NCBI RefSeq assembly: GCF_007097365.1
Contig: NZ_VJZR01000004.1
Coordinates: 124,001-188,000 of the forward strand
DNA from: Flavobacterium franklandianum
Lineage (GTDB): Bacteria > Bacteroidota > Bacteroidia > Flavobacteriales > Flavobacteriaceae
DNA: 64,000 bases
Direction: 5' to 3'
The notes beneath the pieces are model-generated. The model made no database searches. It was not told the origin of the DNA and saw only the letters and a program-made list of their open reading frames with translations. Position numbers and translations under genes: made by a program. Below, one piece after another: positions 9,469 to 17,167 of this stretch (its first letter is position 1; each line of letters opens with the position of its first letter).

Positions 9469-9502
9469 AAAAGGCATCAGTCGAGAGATTGATGTCTTTT
9501 TT
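9469..9502 (+). terminator. Rho-independent terminator after the glucan operon; copy A of a conserved-loop hairpin
   Basis: The stem is formed by GCATCA and TGATGT-type arms around a loop containing GTCGAGAGAT, and is followed by a run of T at 9496-9502. It lies ~75 bases after the GH16 stop. The loop sequence is shared with hairpins near 12.48, 13.22 and 23.35 kb, which is unusual for ordinary terminators. Confidence 0.75.
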
Positions 9503-9554
9503 ATAAAGTATTTAATTTTCAGGGTTTTTTGTTTTTATCGGTGATCTTTTTGGG

Positions 9555-10154
9555 TTAAATAGTTTCAATTACATTCTCTAGTAATCTTCTGGATTTTGGG
9601 GTTACTTCAATTCGGTTGGAATCCTCATCTGCACCATAACCTACGGCCATTGCAAAAAGTGGTTTGTATGCCGACATATTGAGAATAGCCTTGTATTTAT
9701 CTGTTTCTATGCCTTCCATTGCTGTCGAATCCAGCCCCATTGCAATACTAGCCGTCAAACCTACTCCCAAAGCTATATACACTTGTTTGGCAAGCCATAT
9801 TTTCAAATCGGCTTCTGGCGAACTTGACTTGATTTTGTTGTACCAATCTATCCTGGCTTGCGAAAATTCATTTTCTACGACTTTCTGGAACGCATCCAAA
9901 TCATCGGCAACACTAAAAACGATTAATAGTTGCGCTTGATTGATTTTTTCTGCATTGTGCATCGAAACCGAAGCTAATTTTGCCTTGATTTCTGGATTTT
10001 GTACAAAGGTAAATTTCCAAGGTTGAATGTTTATTGAAGAAGGAGTGAGGCGTAAAATCTCTTTCAACTCTTCGATTTTTTCTTGTGGAATTACTTTATC
10101 AGCGTTATACTTCTTGGCTGTATATCTTTTTTGAATTAATTGTAGAATGTTCAT
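9555..10154 (-). CDS. Nitroreductase family protein (FMN-dependent NAD(P)H oxidoreductase)
   Basis: A 199-residue protein of the usual length for NfsB-like enzymes. Family features are the N-terminal LIQKRYTAKKY (FMN phosphate-binding Arg/Lys), the LTPSSINIQPWKF segment, and the closing YGADEDSNR region before the C-terminal helix. Such enzymes reduce nitroaromatics, quinones or flavins in the cytoplasm using NAD(P)H. The gene stands alone, facing the glucan operon tail to tail, with ~200 bases upstream before DoxX. The natural substrate cannot be inferred. Confidence 0.88.
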   Translation of the reverse strand: MNILQLIQKRYTAKKYNADKVIPQEKIEELKEILRLTPSSINIQPWKFTFVQNPEIKAKLASVSMHNAEKINQAQLLIVFSVADDLDAFQKVVENEFSQARIDWYNKIKSSSPEADLKIWLAKQVYIALGVGLTASIAMGLDSTAMEGIETDKYKAILNMSAYKPLFAMAVGYGADEDSNRIEVTPKSRRLLENVIETI

Positions 10155-10358
10155 AGTTGTATTTTTAAATGTTTATTATTGACTAATATAGATGTAAAGT
10201 TAAGTTAATAATAGCTTTTAAATTTGCCTCAATTTAAAATTTACACCATTTATTGGCATTATTTAGGGTACAACAACCATACTGTATCCAGATACTATTT
10301 AGTGTTTTGATAGGACTTTTCCCCGTCCTTTCTAACCTGCTTTTTCGTGTCTTTTAAA

Positions 10359-10796
10359 TTATTTTTCTCCTCCATTTTTATTTAATTTCTTATCAAACGA
10401 CCATTTTCCTGCACCTTCAATCACAAGGAAAATACCACCGAGTAGCATTGCCCAATCTGTTCTACTGCCGTGAAGCATTTCCCAAAATCCATCGTTTTTA
10501 AGAACTTCTGCTTTTGTTGTTGCAATTGCTACAAGCATAATTATGATAATAGGAAAACTTGCTAAACGTGTAAAAAGCCCAATTAGGATTAATGCACCAC
10601 AAAGTATTTCGAAGAAACCAACAAAACTGCCTAAAAATTCTGGAGATGGTAAACCAATTTTAGCAAATCTACCTGCACCTAAAATATCAGGAAATAAAAA
10701 TTTTTGTATTCCTTCTGAAAAAAATACTGCTCCAACCATTAAACGTAGTAAAATAGTTGTTTTTGAATTATCTGTTTGTGTTAATTTTTGCAACAT
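10359..10796 (-). CDS. DoxX family membrane protein
   Basis: A 145-residue protein with four predicted membrane helices and the DoxX pattern: LLRLMVGAVFFSEGIQKFLF in helix 1, then a GFFEILCGALILIG helix. DoxX proteins are small inner-membrane proteins linked in some species to thiol/redox stress, but their biochemical role is mostly unclear. The ATG at 10796 follows an A-rich leader. It is on the same strand as the broken lipoprotein gene upstream, 65 bases away, so they may once have shared a transcript. Confidence 0.85.
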   Translation of the reverse strand: MLQKLTQTDNSKTTILLRLMVGAVFFSEGIQKFLFPDILGAGRFAKIGLPSPEFLGSFVGFFEILCGALILIGLFTRLASFPIIIIMLVAIATTKAEVLKNDGFWEMLHGSRTDWAMLLGGIFLVIEGAGKWSFDKKLNKNGGEK

Positions 10797-10861
10797 AATT
10801 ATTTTTTTATTTGAAAATCCTGATTTGAAAATAGTGGGTTTTTAGCGATTACGATTACATT

Positions 10862-11290
10862 TTATTCGTGATTTGTAGCTTGATGATAATAATTACAAGA
10901 ATATGTAAGATTTGTATAATTTCTCTGAAACATTTCTTTGTTCTTTTTTAAAATAGAATTACTTATATTATCCATTGCAAAATTAATCATTCCAATAGAT
11001 TTGGTTTTGGTTCTGTCGGAACAATATTTTTGTATTCCTTCAAAATTTTCTTTGATTTCATTCATTTCAAAATCAGATAATTTCCAATTTTGATTTTCAC
11101 ATCCAAACCAAAGTTTTGCGTGGTGAATTTGAATATTACCTATAAATTCTCCAAATCAAAGTTTGTATGTTTCTGAAAGTTCGTTTTCTAAACTATCAAT
11201 TCGAGTTTGTGAAATTTTAGTTTTATCAGCTTGTTGATTACAAGAAATCAGAATAAAAAGTAAAAGTATTAATGTAATATGTTTTTTCAT
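10862..11290 (-). pseudogene. Small lipoprotein gene interrupted by an in-frame TGA
   Basis: Reading on the minus strand from the ATG at 11290 gives MKKHITLILLLFILISC, a lipoprotein signal, then ~25 residues to ETYKL. A TGA at 11158-11156 interrupts, and the very same frame continues FGEFIGNIQIHHAKLWFGCE on to CNYYHQATNHE and TAA at 10862. No frameshift is needed, so one ~142-codon gene is broken by a single nonsense change (GGA or CGA to TGA is possible). The His-rich segment and CNYYH, which looks like a c-type heme motif CxxCH missing its second Cys, hint at a haem or metal protein that is losing function. The family is not identified with confidence. The two halves would otherwise be annotated as unrelated small genes. 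Confidence 0.7.
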
Positions 11291-11346
11291 TTTATGACAA
11301 AATTTGTTATTTCTACGATTCTCCCGCAGCTGTCGCTCAGTGTTCT

Positions 11347-11471
11347 GGTAGTAGGCGATGGTCGGGCTAAATATAGCAATTTTATCGGATAATCTCACTA
11401 ATTCCAATACAAAACCATTTTCATTTCAGCCTTATTTCCGACTATTGCTTACTAGCTGTTATGCCTCGTAC
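11347..11471 (-). repeat. attC-like imperfect hairpin with cassette-end sequence
   Basis: Positions 11347-11365 and 11438-11456 are 19-base inverted arms matching at 15 positions, with a 72-base loop. Directly outside the second arm, 11457-11471 reads TGTTATGCCTCGTAC, whose complement recurs in inverted orientation at 12252-12265 on the other side of the intervening gene. GTTATGC resembles the GTTRRRY core of integron attC sites with one mismatch. A cassette whose 5' end is complementary to the start of its own 3' hairpin is the hallmark layout of integron gene cassettes. No integrase gene is in the window. Confidence 0.5.
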
Positions 11472-11483
11472 TTTTATGTTTTC

Positions 11484-12212
11484 CTATTTAAAGATTTTTA
11501 AAAATTCTTGGCATTTATTTTTAATTTCTTCTATTTTAATTTTCTCTTTGTCGCTTTCTTTTAATACCCAATACTTGTTTTCATTCCATTCAAATACTCT
11601 ATTTTCGCCCGAACCATTTTGCGTAATAAAACCCCAAAACCATAAGTCATCCCAAACTTCAATTTGTTGTCCTTTATATTTTGTCTCTAATGTCTTGTTT
11701 ATTTTGTCAAAATCCCATTTTATCGAATTATCTAACTTTGTGAAAATTGCAATTATTACTGCATCAACGGGAAGATAAAAACTATCGTTTTCATCAATTA
11801 GTTTAGGAACATCATTCCAAATTTTTAAATCCTCAGAATATTGTCCGTTATGTAAGTGAAATATACTTTTAGAAATTAATGCAGACGTTTTTGGTCCCCA
11901 TCCTTTTTGATTTAGCATTCCTTTATAAACGCTTTCAAAATTACTTTTCCCATTTGGATTAATGTTTAGGACGAATTCTTTAAAAGACTTCAAAGAATTT
12001 TCTTCAGTAATTATTGATTTATAAAATTCCGATAGTTTGTCAATTTTGGGTTGACTTTGAGTGTTCGCAATGTGGTATAATAAAGAAATTATTTTTTCTT
12101 TTTCATCCTTATATGGCAAAATAATTGAGCGATAATATCTTTCTTGTAAAGCTTTGTTATATTCTCTATTATTAGAAATGAATTTAAAAAGTTGTTCGAT
12201 TTTATCGGTCAT
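11484..12212 (-). CDS. Uncharacterised protein, possible HhH-GPD-like fold, inside a cassette-like unit
   Basis: A 242-residue soluble protein without a signal peptide, Lys- and Asn-rich. I do not recognise the family with confidence. The middle contains KGMLNQKGWGPKTSALISKS followed by LPVDAVIIAIF, which resembles the helix-hairpin-helix GxGxKTA segment and the downstream P-x-D of HhH-GPD DNA glycosylases; this is only a motif-level resemblance. It is flanked by inverted copies of GTTATGCCTCRTAC (11458-11471 and 12252-12265), with the gene filling most of the space between, so it looks like the cargo of a mobile cassette. Its base composition is even more AT-rich than its neighbours. Confidence 0.65.
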   Translation of the reverse strand: MTDKIEQLFKFISNNREYNKALQERYYRSIILPYKDEKEKIISLLYHIANTQSQPKIDKLSEFYKSIITEENSLKSFKEFVLNINPNGKSNFESVYKGMLNQKGWGPKTSALISKSIFHLHNGQYSEDLKIWNDVPKLIDENDSFYLPVDAVIIAIFTKLDNSIKWDFDKINKTLETKYKGQQIEVWDDLWFWGFITQNGSGENRVFEWNENKYWVLKESDKEKIKIEEIKNKCQEFLKIFK

Positions 12213-12251
12213 TGATTTTTTATAAATGTGTTTTTCTCCGTCGGTTTTTTA

Positions 12252-12265
12252 GTATGAGGCATAAC
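12252..12265 (+). repeat. Cassette-end inverted repeat (right copy)
   Basis: GTATGAGGCATAAC here is the inverted copy, 13 of 14 bases, of GTTATGCCTCGTAC at 11458-11471. In the direction of the enclosed gene it lies 40 bases upstream of the start codon, and reads ACGTTATGCC, as expected for the 5' boundary left by a preceding attC-like site. Confidence 0.5.
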
Positions 12266-12469
12266 GTTTTTTATACGCGTAGAAAATTACTGTTTTTTGT
12301 TCTAAATAGGGATGTTTTTGTTTGTGTTTTAGTATTATTCTTTTTCAAATATATAAAAAAAACATTACAAATTTATAAATTTTGTATATTTTTTATTTCA
12401 GATAAATCGATGAAAATTTTGTAAAAGAGTATTTTAAATTTGTTATGAAAATCCATCGTTCTGCTCCAA

Positions 12470-12495
12470 AAAAAACACCAATCTCTCGACTGGTG
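12470..12495 (-). terminator. Terminator of the truncated hemoglobin gene; copy B of the conserved-loop hairpin
   Basis: On the minus strand the arms GCACCA and TGGTGT flank a loop containing GTCGAGAGAT, and eight T follow. It is ~90 bases past the hemoglobin stop. The loop is identical to that of copy D at 23.35 kb and matches copy A. Confidence 0.75.
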
Positions 12496-12582
12496 CTTGC
12501 ATATCTTGAATTTATGATGTATCAGAAATAGTATTATAGTAGGATTGGTCAAATGCAATGATCCGTTTTTTAGTAAAAGGGG

Positions 12583-12972
12583 TTATACACCAATCATTTG
12601 ATCCTTTAATGAATAAAGGATGGCAAGTACATCTTTTTTGGATTGCTCATCAACATTGTTATTGTTGAGCGCAAACATTATGTCGTCTATCACACACATG
12701 TATTCCCCTTGATTAATATTCATTCCTTTATGGGCTGTGAGCATGTCTTTACCAGTGTATTGATTAGGTCCTCCACTTCCCATAATAAAAAAATTAATCA
12801 GATGCTGTCTAACTTCCTTGAAATGTTCAGTGTCGTCTTTTAAAGGAAGAAATCTTGCTTTAACCGCTGGGTTTGTCATATGGGATTCCACAACGTCGTC
12901 TACGATGGTCGTTATTCCTGCCTCGCCACCAAGACGTTCAAAAAGACTGTTTTGATTTTCATTTTTTTCCAT
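12583..12972 (-). CDS. Group 1 truncated hemoglobin
   Basis: A 129-residue protein with the truncated 2-on-2 globin pattern: SLFERLGGEAGI at the start, the GSGGPNQYTGKDM turn, and the proximal haem-ligand His in LTAHKGM (about residue 83). These small cytoplasmic globins bind O2 and NO and are usually tied to oxygen or nitrosative stress. The N-terminal ~8 residues are hydrophilic and extend slightly past the core. It stands alone with its own terminator (copy B) ~90 bases downstream. Confidence 0.9.
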   Translation of the reverse strand: MEKNENQNSLFERLGGEAGITTIVDDVVESHMTNPAVKARFLPLKDDTEHFKEVRQHLINFFIMGSGGPNQYTGKDMLTAHKGMNINQGEYMCVIDDIMFALNNNNVDEQSKKDVLAILYSLKDQMIGV

Positions 12973-13430
12973 TTTGATTTAGTTTTAAATTAGAGTTACT
13001 ATTTATTAAAAACGTTACGCAATTTTATATTGAATCATGGATTCAATAATTAAAAATAAGCCATTTGTAGGGAATATTGTTTGTAGGATTTGGGGATTGG
13101 AAATAGATATCAGAACATAAGGTGTTGATAAATATTGTTTTATAAAAATACAAAACATTATTAATATACAATGTTTAAAATGTTTTTTTTATTTTAAAGT
13201 TTAAAAAAAACCACCAATATCTCGACGGATGGTGTATAGAACGCTTTCAATTCCGATAACTATGAGGTATTGCTGATCGACTTTTATGAAACACTTCGAA
13301 GAGAGGGTAGGATATCGGGAGATTTTGTACTGCTTTGGGTATTGATTTAAAATCAGGAAATAGAATACTAATTTTAGGGTTTAGTAGTATGAATTTGAAA
13401 CGTTTCCTTTTCAAATTCATACTATTTTGT
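12973..13430. other. Gene-free gap upstream of truncated hemoglobin
   Basis: About 460 bases. The part near 12973-13060 should hold the hemoglobin promoter, but I see no clear Bacteroidota TAnnTTTG box. The part near 13208-13234 holds terminator copy C. The rest shows nothing I can support. Confidence 0.5.
13208..13236 (-). terminator. Hairpin copy C of the conserved-loop terminator
   Basis: On the minus strand ACACCATC and TATTGGTGG arms surround GTCGAGA, followed by a run of T. It lies ~200 bases beyond the aldo/keto reductase stop on the same strand. The loop differs from copies B and D at only a couple of positions. Confidence 0.6.
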
Positions 13431-14375
13431 TTACCATGGGAGATGGAGCTGCTTAACTTCATTCGCATAAAATTCTTCCAAATTTTGAACTATTTCCTTT
13501 GAAAGGGGATGGTTTATGCTTTCTATATTGTTTACTAATTGAGTACTATTTGCATTTCCAGGAATTACAGTAGCCACAGCTTCGTAAGACAAACAAAACG
13601 AAATGGCTTTGTGAACTAGATCTTCTTGTGCATCTACAATTGTCTTTACTCTGTTTACAAGTTGTGCCCTGACTTGAATGTCTTCTTTAGACCAACGCTT
13701 TCTGATGTCATCAAAGATACTTTCAGCAGTATATTTTCCTGATAACCAACCGGAGTCGAGAGGAATTTTTGCAATTATAGCCACCTTTTTTGACATAGCC
13801 ATGTCAAAAGCTCGTGAAGTATCCTGATGCAGCATATTGAAAAAAGCTTCAATTACTTTGGCATTGGTTGTTTCCATTAGCAACTTCATATCTTCGTAGG
13901 TGTCTAGAGAGGCACCATACCCTTTTATTTTACCTTCCTCGATTAAACGTTCAAATAGTTCATAATGGTCATTTTTATTGCCATCCAGATATTCTACCGG
14001 TGGATTATGCATAATAAGCGAATCAACATAATCAACGCCTAATCTTTTGAGGCTGCCTTCCAAAGATTCTCTAATATAATTTGAATTATAATTCGTTTTG
14101 CCAGCATCACTATGACCAAATTTTGTATTGAGCACTATAGTGCTTCTATCAACCCCTTTTAGTGCTTTTCCCAGTCTTTCTTCGCTTGTACCGCGTCCAT
14201 AATTTGGTGCTATATCAAAAAAATTGATTCCTAATTCCAATGCTTTTTGTACTAGTTCCACGGCATTATACTCGGACATACTTTGCCATCCCGAATTATT
14301 ACCCAACTGCCAAGCACCAAGTCCAATTTCGGATACTAAGGCTGAGTCATTGATGTATTTATTGTATTTCATCAC
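13431..14375 (-). CDS. Aldo/keto reductase
   Basis: A 314-residue TIM-barrel oxidoreductase. Typical features are the early SEIGLGAWQLG, NFFDIAPNYGRGTSEERLGK with catalytic Asp and Tyr, VLNTKFGH with the Lys, and DSLIMHNPP with the active-site His. The late VATVIPGNANSTQLVNNI is the NADPH-binding loop of this superfamily. It belongs to the larger AKR group that includes sugar and L-glyceraldehyde-3-phosphate reductases; the exact substrate is unknown. The first two codons are both ATG, so the start is 14375 or 14372. It is monocistronic. Confidence 0.9.
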   Translation of the reverse strand: MMKYNKYINDSALVSEIGLGAWQLGNNSGWQSMSEYNAVELVQKALELGINFFDIAPNYGRGTSEERLGKALKGVDRSTIVLNTKFGHSDAGKTNYNSNYIRESLEGSLKRLGVDYVDSLIMHNPPVEYLDGNKNDHYELFERLIEEGKIKGYGASLDTYEDMKLLMETTNAKVIEAFFNMLHQDTSRAFDMAMSKKVAIIAKIPLDSGWLSGKYTAESIFDDIRKRWSKEDIQVRAQLVNRVKTIVDAQEDLVHKAISFCLSYEAVATVIPGNANSTQLVNNIESINHPLSKEIVQNLEEFYANEVKQLHLPW

Positions 14376-15008
14376 TTTTAGTATTATTTTTCAATGTAAA
14401 TATAGGAAATCAACAGATTGCATAAAAACATAAGTAAAAGGAATCGTTTATTGTCGTATAAATAGATTTAGAAATCCTTTTATTTATAATGTTTCTTCTT
14501 GATTTAGGAAAATCAAAATACGACTTTATATAAGTTTCACTACTTATAAAACTTTGCTATGCAAAATTTCAAGACTTTGTAGTTATTTATTAAATTTAAT
14601 AAGAACAAGAAGAAAAATAAGTTGCTGAAGTTGTGGTTAAATAGAAAGAATCAATTATTGTCGTATTTAAACAGTTACACATTTAATCTTACCATATAAG
14701 GCATATAAGTTCACATAAGCGATTCAATCAAAAAATTAAATGTTCTTATATGCCCTTATATGGTAAAAAAAACGACACTATTTTGTTCTCATTACTTATA
14801 TATAGTTGCGGATAGGAAGTCGAGACTTTGTTCAGCATATCGCTTTTTGTGGAATATTATCAAGAGCTAGTGGAATGTAATTTGTTGTTTAAATTAGGCT
14901 ATTAAAAAGGCGCTGTTAGTAATGCTTTTTTTATGACTTTATAAAAAAGTTCAAAAAAAATTAGGCGAACAATTTTTGAAAATTATATCCGAGTAATACC
15001 TCATAAAT
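14376..15008. other. Gene-free gap of ~630 bases with an inverted repeat
   Basis: No protein-like reading frame on either strand. It contains the inverted module element at 14690-14765 and otherwise AT-rich sequence. The DNA just left of 15008 may contain the end of the two-component transcript, but no good terminator stem is visible. Confidence 0.5.
14690..14765. repeat. Inverted element made of repeating xxxxTAAG modules
   Basis: The left arm starts TACCATATAAGGCATATAAG at 14690, and the right arm, ending at 14765, reads the same on the other strand with one extra G. Each arm is a row of short modules that end in ATAAG, spaced 9-10 bases apart. A differently worded but similarly built element is at 49381-49447. 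Confidence 0.6.
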
Positions 15009-15623
15009 CTATATCAACTCATATTTCAAAGCCGTTTTTATCAGCAAAGCCGTGTTGCCAGTTTCGAGTTTGAGCATCAAGTTTTGACGATGTGTACTTA
15101 CTGTTGTGATGCTTATAAAAAGTTTATCGGCAATTTGCTGGTTGGTCAAACCTTCGGCTATTTCCTTTAGGATCTCGAGTTCTCTTCGTGTTAAAAAGGG
15201 TTTTTGGTCGTATTTTGAAGTATTTTGTTTCTGATAATCCACATTAAAAAACATATTACCCTTTATAACTGCATCAATGGCGTGCATTATTTCATCTTTG
15301 GATGAGTTTTTCAACAAATAGCCACTTGCGCCGTGTTCTATCATTTTACAAACAAAATTCCTGTCATTGAAAGTGCTTAAGGCCAAGCATTTAATCCTGG
15401 GAAATTCGGTTTTTATTTTTTTGCACAAATCAACACCACTTATATCTGGCAGATTGATGTCAAGAAAAGCAATATCTACTTCGTTTTTTTTAAGGAAATC
15501 TATCGCTTGAAAAGCATTTTCGGCGCTACCAACAATAGTTATATTCTCATTTTGGCTCAGCAATGCTTTGAATCCTTCGATTACCATTGGGTGATCATCG
15601 ACTATAAAAATTTTGTGTTTCAT
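15009..15623 (-). CDS. NarL/FixJ-type response regulator
   Basis: I choose the ATG at 15623, giving MKHKIFIVDDHPMV, 1 base after the kinase stop; an upstream ATG at 15644 would overlap the kinase. The 204-residue protein has a receiver domain (acidic DD near residue 8, phospho-acceptor Asp in IAFLDINLPD, Lys in YLLKNSSKDE) and a C-terminal LuxR-type helix-turn-helix (LTRRELEILKEIAEGLTNQQ through TVSTHRQNLMLKL). It is the DNA-binding output of the kinase encoded immediately upstream. No target gene can be named; the neighbouring secreted ELWxxDGT proteins are divergent from it and are possible but unproven targets. Confidence 0.9.
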   Translation of the reverse strand: MKHKIFIVDDHPMVIEGFKALLSQNENITIVGSAENAFQAIDFLKKNEVDIAFLDINLPDISGVDLCKKIKTEFPRIKCLALSTFNDRNFVCKMIEHGASGYLLKNSSKDEIMHAIDAVIKGNMFFNVDYQKQNTSKYDQKPFLTRRELEILKEIAEGLTNQQIADKLFISITTVSTHRQNLMLKLETGNTALLIKTALKYELI

Positions 15624-15624
15624 C

Positions 15625-16725
15625 TTATGTTGTTTCAAATTCAATGTGGGTTGATGTTCCTCTATTATCGGATTTTATGTCTATTCTTCCGTTAAGATAT
15701 TCCACTCTATGGTTTATGTTTGACAAACCAATTCCATATCTTGTGAGTTTCGAAGCAATCTGTTGTGCATTTACATCAAAACCTTTTCCGTTATCTTCCA
15801 CGGTTAACGAAATTAAATGACCATTCTTCGACAATTGAATATTCGATTTTGTAGCATTGGCGTGTTTTAAAGTATTAGTTAAAAGCTCTTGAACAATTCT
15901 GTACAATACAATTTCATTGGTTTGCTCCAACCGATCATCCATTCCAAAACTTTGATAAGAAACTGTAAGTTCTGAACTTAGACAAACCGAATCGCAATAG
16001 CTTTTTAGGGTTTGGTCTAAACCAAATTTCAACAACTCTTCTGGCATCATATTGTGAGCTACACGCCGCATTTCGGCAATGGCTTCATCTATTTGAGAGA
16101 TACTTTTGGTAAATGTGAAGGCGTTTTCTTCTGATAAAATTACGTTTCCTTTCATACTATTCAATTGATATTTTACACCTGTTAGTATTCCGCCCAAACC
16201 GTCGTGTAGGTCACGGGCCAATCGAGTTCGTTCTTGTTCTTCGCCTTGTATCATATTTTGTGTGGCATCGATCTTTTTTTCTTGATGTAGTTGTATAATT
16301 TTTTGCTCGGCAATTCTTTTCCTTGCTGTATAATTTCGGTATAATAAATAAATAAAAAGCAACAAACTTATCGCAATGGCTGCTAAGGAATAAATAAATG
16401 TTTTTTGTCTAGTTTGATTTTTTTCTAGTAATAAAATTTCTTTGTCTTTCTTTTCTACTTTATACCGCTGTTCTAAATCGAGTGAATATTTTGACATTTC
16501 CCCTTCATTTATCATATTATTTACTGAATCGTATTTTAATCCATATTTTTCGGCTTCATAATAATTGCGTTCAGCATATTTCAAATTTGTTTTTAGGTAA
16601 TATAAATTCAACAATTGACTTGTTAAACTATCACGTATTGCCATTTCTATTCCTTTATTCAAATACAAAGTTAAGCACAAGTTGCTTTTTCTTATATCAT
16701 ATAAAAGTAGGATATTATAAATCAT
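15625..16725 (-). CDS. HisKA_3 sensor histidine kinase, probably shortened at the N-terminus
   Basis: 366 residues. A Tyr-rich helical segment (~40-115) looks like the end of a tetratricopeptide sensor, then a coiled-coil-like stretch, one membrane helix (~residues 110-130), the HisKA_3 dimerisation domain with the phospho-His in ARDLHDGLGG, and an HATPase domain with ELLTNTLKHA, VEDNGKGFD and GIGLSNI. Relatives usually carry a signal peptide and several TPR repeats (600 or more residues) ahead of the helix. Here only a fragment remains and the first ~25 residues are not protein-like, so the sensor half seems lost and the true start is unclear. It is coupled to the regulator gene by a 1-base gap. 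Confidence 0.8.
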   Translation of the reverse strand: MIYNILLLYDIRKSNLCLTLYLNKGIEMAIRDSLTSQLLNLYYLKTNLKYAERNYYEAEKYGLKYDSVNNMINEGEMSKYSLDLEQRYKVEKKDKEILLLEKNQTRQKTFIYSLAAIAISLLLFIYLLYRNYTARKRIAEQKIIQLHQEKKIDATQNMIQGEEQERTRLARDLHDGLGGILTGVKYQLNSMKGNVILSEENAFTFTKSISQIDEAIAEMRRVAHNMMPEELLKFGLDQTLKSYCDSVCLSSELTVSYQSFGMDDRLEQTNEIVLYRIVQELLTNTLKHANATKSNIQLSKNGHLISLTVEDNGKGFDVNAQQIASKLTRYGIGLSNINHRVEYLNGRIDIKSDNRGTSTHIEFETT

Positions 16726-17167
16726 TACAATGCAGTAGAACTGTTTTTTTTTAACCAGCTAATTTTACAATATTAAAACGATAACATCTTAATATTGAAT
16801 ACTATGAAAAACAAACAACGACTCTTGATCCTAATATTACGCATTGGTTTCAACAAAATCAATGCGCAACGAGCTAGAATAGCTTTTGGGGGAAATACCA
16901 CGTGAACTGACGATAAAGCTTATGTTCTAAATCTTGCGGGAAACAATAAAACGCAAGGTAGCAATCAATTTTGAACCTATTTCGGTTGTCTAATAACAAT
17001 ATCAGTAACGTCTGATAAACGTTGGAAATCGGACATTTAAAAAACAACACTCGGATTGGATATTATCGACAAAATTAATCCTCTTTCTTATTCTAGAAAC
17101 AAACTTGAACCAGCAATTTTTCACTAAACGAATAGCAGATTTAGAAAAAAATAAACTAAAATATACA
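16726..17167. other. Gap before the ELWxxDGT genes, with a decayed reading frame
   Basis: Holds the possible pseudogene at 16804-17040 and the presumed promoter and leader of the first ELWxxDGT gene. No terminator or clear promoter box is visible. Confidence 0.4.
16804..17040 (+). pseudogene. Possible remnant of a small secreted protein gene
   Basis: From the ATG at 16804 one frame reads MKNKQRLLILILRIGFNKIN, signal-like, then FGGNTT, a TGA, DDKAYVLNLAGNNKTQ, another TGA, and TYFGCLITIS up to a TAA at 17038. The signal-like start followed by Gly/Asn/Thr-rich sequence resembles exported flavobacterial proteins. Two in-frame stops mean it cannot be expressed whole. This could be chance; confidence is low. 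Confidence 0.3.

Larger units (their letters stand above)
12213..12582. other. Gene-free gap with one hairpin
   Basis: About 370 bases of very AT-rich DNA between the cassette-like gene and the truncated hemoglobin. It contains the cassette-end repeat and the conserved-loop terminator. A 70-codon open frame on the plus strand here has no protein-like features and I do not call it. Confidence 0.6.

Noticed and set aside
12212..12424. 70-codon plus-strand frame rich in Phe, Lys and Ile
   Set aside because: AT-rich chance frame that covers the cassette-end repeat; no start context or recognisable domain.
13247..13468. 73-codon minus-strand frame overlapping the aldo/keto reductase end
   Set aside because: It translates intergenic sequence and the out-of-frame end of a certain gene.
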